This document shows positions 59,370-64,000 of a DNA stretch of 64,000 nucleotides, in pieces. The DNA is from Fasciolopsis buskii (lineage: Eukaryota > Platyhelminthes > Trematoda > Plagiorchiida > Fasciolidae). The stretch lies in assembly GCA_008360955.1 (NCBI GenBank), contig LUCM01008308.1:162063-226062 (forward strand), given 5' to 3'. The notes below the pieces were generated by a model. It was given only the letters and a program-made list of their open reading frames with translations. It did not search any database and had not been told where the DNA came from. Numbering within the stretch: the first letter of the stretch is position 1; each line of letters opens with the position of its first letter. A program made the translations under genes and the position numbers.

Positions 59370-59900
59370 ATGATATTTCCTTCTTCCATCCATGGTCCAG
59401 CGGGACCTAAGATTCTTCAGTAGGTTTGCACCAGAGCGGTCCACAAAACCGAAATCGAGGGTTGGCTGAGGGGACCCTACCTCAAGTCTTTGGTTAATCG
59501 ACCCAGCCTGTAGGGGAGTAGGACGATGTGCGTGTCCTACTACCTATTGGAGATGGATAACTGACTCCCTATTTCATATATTTCAAAATAAGGAATGGGT
59601 GGGTGGATGCCCGGCCCACTCCCCAGCATCGATACCGGTCACGCCTACTTCCTGTGGTTGGTCTGGAATTATGGTTTGGTCATCTCCCAAGAACTGACTA
59701 CCAGGGGTCACTTAACCCGGAGAAGAACTCAAGTAACTCATCTTCGTCCTATTACTTTGTTGAAAACAAATTTACCACGAGAAGGCAGTGGATAGGACTT
59801 CTTCAGCAGAGGCTACTTGAAACACAATCACTTAGGAACATTTCCACAGGCATTCAGAGCAAGCACCGACTCGGAATCTGAAACATCCAGCCTCCGCCCG
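59370..59900. repeat. GC-richer repeat-like block
   Basis: About 530 bases are distinctly less AT-rich than their surroundings. The block contains short open frames in two registers (59595-59881) that are not recognisable as protein. Its texture resembles untranslated parts of interspersed elements. No second copy in this window was found, so the call is an inference. Confidence 0.3.
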
Positions 59901-60515
59901 ACCCAGCCGAGGCATATGGAAATACGGCACGTTGGTCATTAATCAATTCTACCGATTCTACCCAAGAATGCTGAAGTAAATCGGCTATTCGTTAAGCAAA
60001 ACCCGAAAGCTTGCCTGCGTGGAAAGTCGCACCCTGTTTTGAGGCCAGTCAGTCAGATCTTCATTCAATGGCATATATTATCCTCCACGTGCACACCCAC
60101 TTATTCTGAGAGGTAAAATTATCGCTAATGAGGGCAATTGGTGACATTATCCTAACAACCATATTCGAACTGTGCGTCACTTTGTCTAATCTTAAATGAA
60201 ATTGATAAATTCGTCAGTCATGATGTCTAACCTCTTATGTTTATTTTCATAAACAACGAAGGATCTGGCGAAAGAAAATCGCATCACTTTTCATATGACG
60301 CAAAAACTACTGAATTCAGAAGTCTGTTATATCGGGGTTTGCAACTCCCCGCCAAGGGGTGCGTAATTACCAAGGCGAAAATGAATTGGCTTCCATAAAA
60401 TATGGATACCCACAGTTGCCTGAGGAAAGAAGATCTCTAAACAGTTTGAAATTTCATGCAGAAACTTGAGATAGACAAGATTGATTGGCCGATGTACAGT
60501 AAACTATTCCTTAGA
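59901..60515. other. Undetermined stretch
   Basis: Nothing recognised here. Confidence 0.4.
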
Positions 60516-60685
60516 TTTTTATTGTGAATGATATAATGTTAATAACACAGCGTTGTTGGTAGATGTAATGCGCCAACGTTTCGACTACCGTGGGTAGTCT
60601 TTCTCAAGGCAAGTTTTACAATCAAATGCGCATTACATCTACCAACAACGCTGTGTTATTAACATTATATCATTCACAATAAAAA
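60516..60685. repeat. Perfect 58-bp inverted repeat with structured 54-bp loop
   Basis: The arms 60516-60573 and 60628-60685 are perfect reverse complements over 58 bases, from TTTTTATTGTG inwards to TAATGCGC. The 54-base loop contains its own perfect 7-bp hairpin (GACTACC/GGTAGTC at 60583-60599). On the minus strand this hairpin is flanked by TTGAGAAA and CGAAACGTT. Perfect arm identity implies recent origin or gene-conversion-like maintenance. It is probably a non-autonomous fold-back element or two terminal repeats of a retroelement in inverted orientation. Confidence 0.9.
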
Positions 60686-63369
60686 CCAATACATGGCGCA
60701 TCGATTTTTCGATACACTCCTTACGTCGTTTGGTCCGGATATTCCTTAGATTATTTGCGAGTATGAGTGACTTTGTAGAACGTGACAAATGAAAATCCTA
60801 AATAAGCGGCAGCCACCTGTGACTAGTGATAATGGCTATGGATTTATTTCCGTTCAATCAAATCTGTTTGTTTTTGTAGAAGCATTGACACCATGCAACT
60901 TTGGAAAACGTTCTTTTCTTTTGACTTCTGCAAGTAGACCAATGAAACCTCAAAAGCATGACGAGTAATCCGCGATGATGAACTGAATCGACCAAATCTC
61001 CTGCTGTTTCTTGTGTCTTGAAGGGAGCATAACTAAGTAATGTCAACAGTCAAACTACGGAAAATCGACTTGAGTGGCTATCGTATGCCCATGTAATTCG
61101 AGCAATAACTTATTCTTCCAGAAGTTCGTAAATAGCCCGGTTGTTGAGCTATCAGAGTACACCAGGTGATGACACATTTGAATGTGTTCACAATTTCTCA
61201 AACTTTTTCAAACTGAATTTCGTAAAATGGACGCAGAAAGAGGCTGCTATAAAACAGGCCACTGGAATTCTTCCACACAGTAGTAGAAAATATATAAATC
61301 GTGTTATCATGCGTAACTGTACCGATCTCGGTCGGATGGTGCATCGGGCAATAAGACAGGGAAGTTTTTCGTGCATGGCATAGGACATTTCCTTGTCGCT
61401 ATCGGCTGTCAAACCCAGTGCAGTTTTTACTCCAAAAACTGTCAAGGAGCCGTTTAGATTTTGATTGCGCTCGGTTTCCATTGGGTTGGGCTTTTATTCA
61501 CTGCGTATTGGTCGTCTTTGGACACCGCACTAAACCACAAGGGATAAATCAGCATTCTGAAAAGTTCATTTCTCTTCCATTACATTACTGGCCTAGATGA
61601 AAGCTAAGCAGAATATCCAGAAATCACGTATGATGTTCGCATATGTCTGATTCAGAAATCAGTTAACGTTTTACTTCTTCAGTGTGAAACCAGTGTGACA
61701 TTCTAAAGTGATTCAGAACACATCTTATTTGTCTACTTCTCAAGAATAACTTTTGCTTGTTTCTATCCTATAGTTAATTCAAAAAATAAATATTGCAAAT
61801 TTGGTTAAATAGTTCGTTATATCTGAACTTGTGCCCGTATTCACTGCCTTTCTGTGAGGTCCTACTTGTTAGATTGCATCTCACTCCATCAGCCCTAATT
61901 GCAACATGAATCTAAACGCGGTATCATCAGAAATACTAACGTGCACGGCTGAGCATGAAATTTATTCATTCTTCCTACTATGATCCTTTAAATCATCAGG
62001 TTAAAAACCAATAATATCAATAGTCGTAATATTCAATTTTGTCTACAAAAGTCCCCAGTGCACAAACAATAAACGACAACTGGTACAAGAACCCAGGATG
62101 AGCAATTTTAGTACCAACCCCGTGTAGTCTGTTGAACATCAGTATTCACAACCGAAACAGCTGTGCAGTCCCCATATGTTTTCAAAGTTTAACCCAGGAT
62201 TGCTTTTTTCCGGTGAATCATTTCGAAAACATTATTGATTGAATTTGAACCATAAGAACGGAAGAAGACAGTGAAAAAGTTGAAATAAGTTCAGACGAAT
62301 GGACAAATTTTACCGTTATTCATTTACACTTGGAAGTAAAAAATTCTGTATGTGTCTGATTTTAAATGCACCCGGTTTAATTCCGAGTTTGGTTTGCAAC
62401 TTATCAGAAAATCTTCCGGTTATTTCATCACTTGAATTATACGCGCCAGATTTGCTTAAACTTGTCGCGTCACATTTTTCTAGTATACACCAGGAGAATA
62501 TGCAAGTGTGATAGATCAATAAGGGCACTGCTTTCGAAAAGGTGTGACTTGAAGGGTCAGATTATGGATAATGGTCAGGTCACAGCTAAATTGGTCTAAA
62601 TGTGTCACTGGAAAGGGCGTGGTTCATATCCAGATAGGTAGAGATAATGACCCCGATTTTTTTCCCACCTATTCCCTCGTTCTCATCTAGTGGTCATGTG
62701 AATGTGTTCACGACTGCGTACTCACAGGGCCGCGTATTCGCTACTTTATCGGGGTTGCCTGTCCCCTTCGTTCTACAATTAACAGAACAAAACCAGTTAG
62801 TCAGTCATGACTAAGCTCTCAGCCATTTGAGACACCGCCCTCCATGGTTGAGGTAACGACAGTCGGATGCAATCTAATTCGGTTCTCGTGGAAATTAATT
62901 TAGAATAAACAATTAACGTGGCAACATAACCAATACTTTCTTTACGACCTATTGAGACGAACAAAAAGATGTTCACAAATGAATGATTGTTAAACCAGAA
63001 TATCGTAAACGAAGTGAAATCCGTCAATTGCTAATGTGACAGATCAAAATCCAAAGAAACTCCAACTATGAGTCACAAAAGGTTCATTTACCAAATAGGA
63101 AGAGGATTTAAAAATGAAATTGCTGTTAGTCAGCATGTCGAAACTATCAATTTGTGTGTTGTCAAAGGACAACATAACGAAGAGACTCCGTGCAGCATCT
63201 TACAGCTATTTGTTTACGAAGAAATATAATACGTAACGGCAAAAAGGTGCTTTTATTTAGCTTTTCATTTATTTTCTCCATCGCGTACGATGTTTTTGTT
63301 CTGACTGAAAACTCCCTGAATTCACCAGCAAATCCGCCCCCGTACTTTGAATATACGCACATTTTTCCG
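60686..63369. other. Undetermined stretch
   Basis: No supportable gene. Opposing frames around 61141-61481 and 62299-62528 have no recognised domain. Confidence 0.4.
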
Positions 63370-64000
63370 AATGGTGTACCATGGAAATTTGTTTCTCCTC
63401 TCCAATCTCTATGCTAACAGCCGAAGCCGAGTCCACGCTTATGGCGATGTTTCATCCGAGTTCACCACAATAAGTGATGTTATTCAGAGTCGCAGTCTTT
63501 CACTTTTCCTTTTTAAATTAATCACTGAGATGGCTATGAAGAAAGCGCTATTCTCATGTGAGAACAGTGATATTCGTATTCGATCAGACGGGAAACAGTC
63601 TAACTTAGAACGATGTTCGGATCACGTTATGCTATTGAGTGGAGATTTAAGTAATTTTCAGGTTTTTCTGGGTGGTCTCAGCGGTAGTGTCGGTATGTTT
63701 GGCATATTTTGCACCCTCGAAGTGTGAAGTGCTTTTGCACGACTGGAATGGCTCAAAACTGAACCTTGTTCTTGCAGGGGAACAACTGGATGAGGTGGGT
63801 AGATTCAGTTACTGGGTGGTTACATCTCACCTGGTGGTCGTATATCAAGTGACATGTCTTCGTGCACACAGAAGACCTGATCATTTTTTTGCTAGTTTAA
63901 GGCACATGTGGGGTCGGCCTGACATCTGCTTATCGATCAAAGTTCGAGTACGCTCAATAGGAGTAAGGTTGGTACTGCTCTACTCTTCCGAAATATGACC
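63370..64000 (+). pseudogene. Decayed non-LTR retrotransposon reverse transcriptase, runs off the right edge
   Basis: Plus-strand translation follows an RTE/CR1-type reverse transcriptase in order. NLYANSRSRVHAYGDVSSEF starts at about 63404 and SLSLFLFKLITEMAMKKALF at about 63497. LSNFQVFLGGLSGSVGMFGI starts at about 63647. After a frameshift, FAPSKCEVLLHDWNGSKLNL starts at about 63705, followed by VLAGEQLDEVGRFSYW at about 63765. Then comes a segment in a third frame and SLRHMWGRPDICLSIKVRVR at about 63890. The catalytic YADD is replaced by RCSD (63611-63622), and at least three frameshifts are present, so it is inactive. It represents the middle of the same kind of element whose 3' part lies at 9535-10270. 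Confidence 0.85.

Noticed and set aside
60574..60627. Functional hammerhead ribozyme in the palindrome loop
   Set aside because: The CUGANGA-equivalent is degenerate, and stem III with a proper cleavage site cannot be drawn from adjacent bases. Only the hairpin and CGAAAC resemblance remain.

Overview
This is a stretch of eukaryotic, AT-rich, intron-rich and repeat-laden nuclear DNA. There are no operons, no long uninterrupted reading frames and no rRNA, CRISPR or intact tRNA genes. Two decayed reverse-transcriptase remnants closely resemble the non-LTR (RTE/CR1-type) retrotransposons that are abundant in digenean flukes, and short introns and AT-rich microsatellites also fit. My best guess is a parasitic trematode, possibly opisthorchiid-like. 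That is an inference from remembered family resemblance, not a database result.

The one gene I can reconstruct with confidence is on the plus strand, 20041-36962: a secreted SBSPON/RPE-spondin-like protein in four coding exons. Exon 1 (20041-20545) carries a hydrophobic secretion segment and a ten-cysteine somatomedin-B domain. Exon 2 (32998-33231) carries a thrombospondin type-1 repeat with WGPWSEC and six cysteines. Exon 3 (about 34605-34746) is a basic linker with an N-glycosylation sequon. Exon 4 (36494-36962) is the SBSPON-specific C-terminal cysteine domain ending in SFVFV and a stop. All three junctions have GT-AG sites and compatible phases, giving 449 codons. Intron 1 is about 12.5 kb.

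The left flank (1-20 kb) holds a pentanucleotide satellite, a few low-confidence minus-strand exon-like segments (126-208, 538-812, 4218-4305, 8664-8806), a roughly 180-bp-arm inverted repeat (6711-7436), a degraded retrotransposon 3' end (9535-10270), a coding-like segment near 14.2 kb, tRNA-headed SINE-like repeats (16.7-17.7 kb) and a GC-richer block with a CCAAT box (19.2-19.5 kb), upstream of the SBSPON-like gene.

The right flank holds a 1404-bp perfect-looking direct duplication (42239-43642 and 43644-45047) joined by a single N. I read this as unmerged overlapping contigs, i.e. an assembly artefact. It duplicates exon-like segments of a possible small secreted-peptide locus that starts at 42017. 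Further right are a candidate two-exon coding segment with a 41-nt intron (47.0-47.3 kb), a possible isolated thrombospondin-type exon (52.2 kb), a repeat-like block (59.4-59.9 kb), a perfect 58-bp fold-back palindrome (60516-60685) and a second reverse-transcriptase remnant that runs off the right edge.

Except for the SBSPON-like gene, the retroelement remnants, the duplication and the palindromes or satellites, coding calls are tentative. In 64 kb of AT-rich DNA, many short open frames with plausible splice sites occur by chance.
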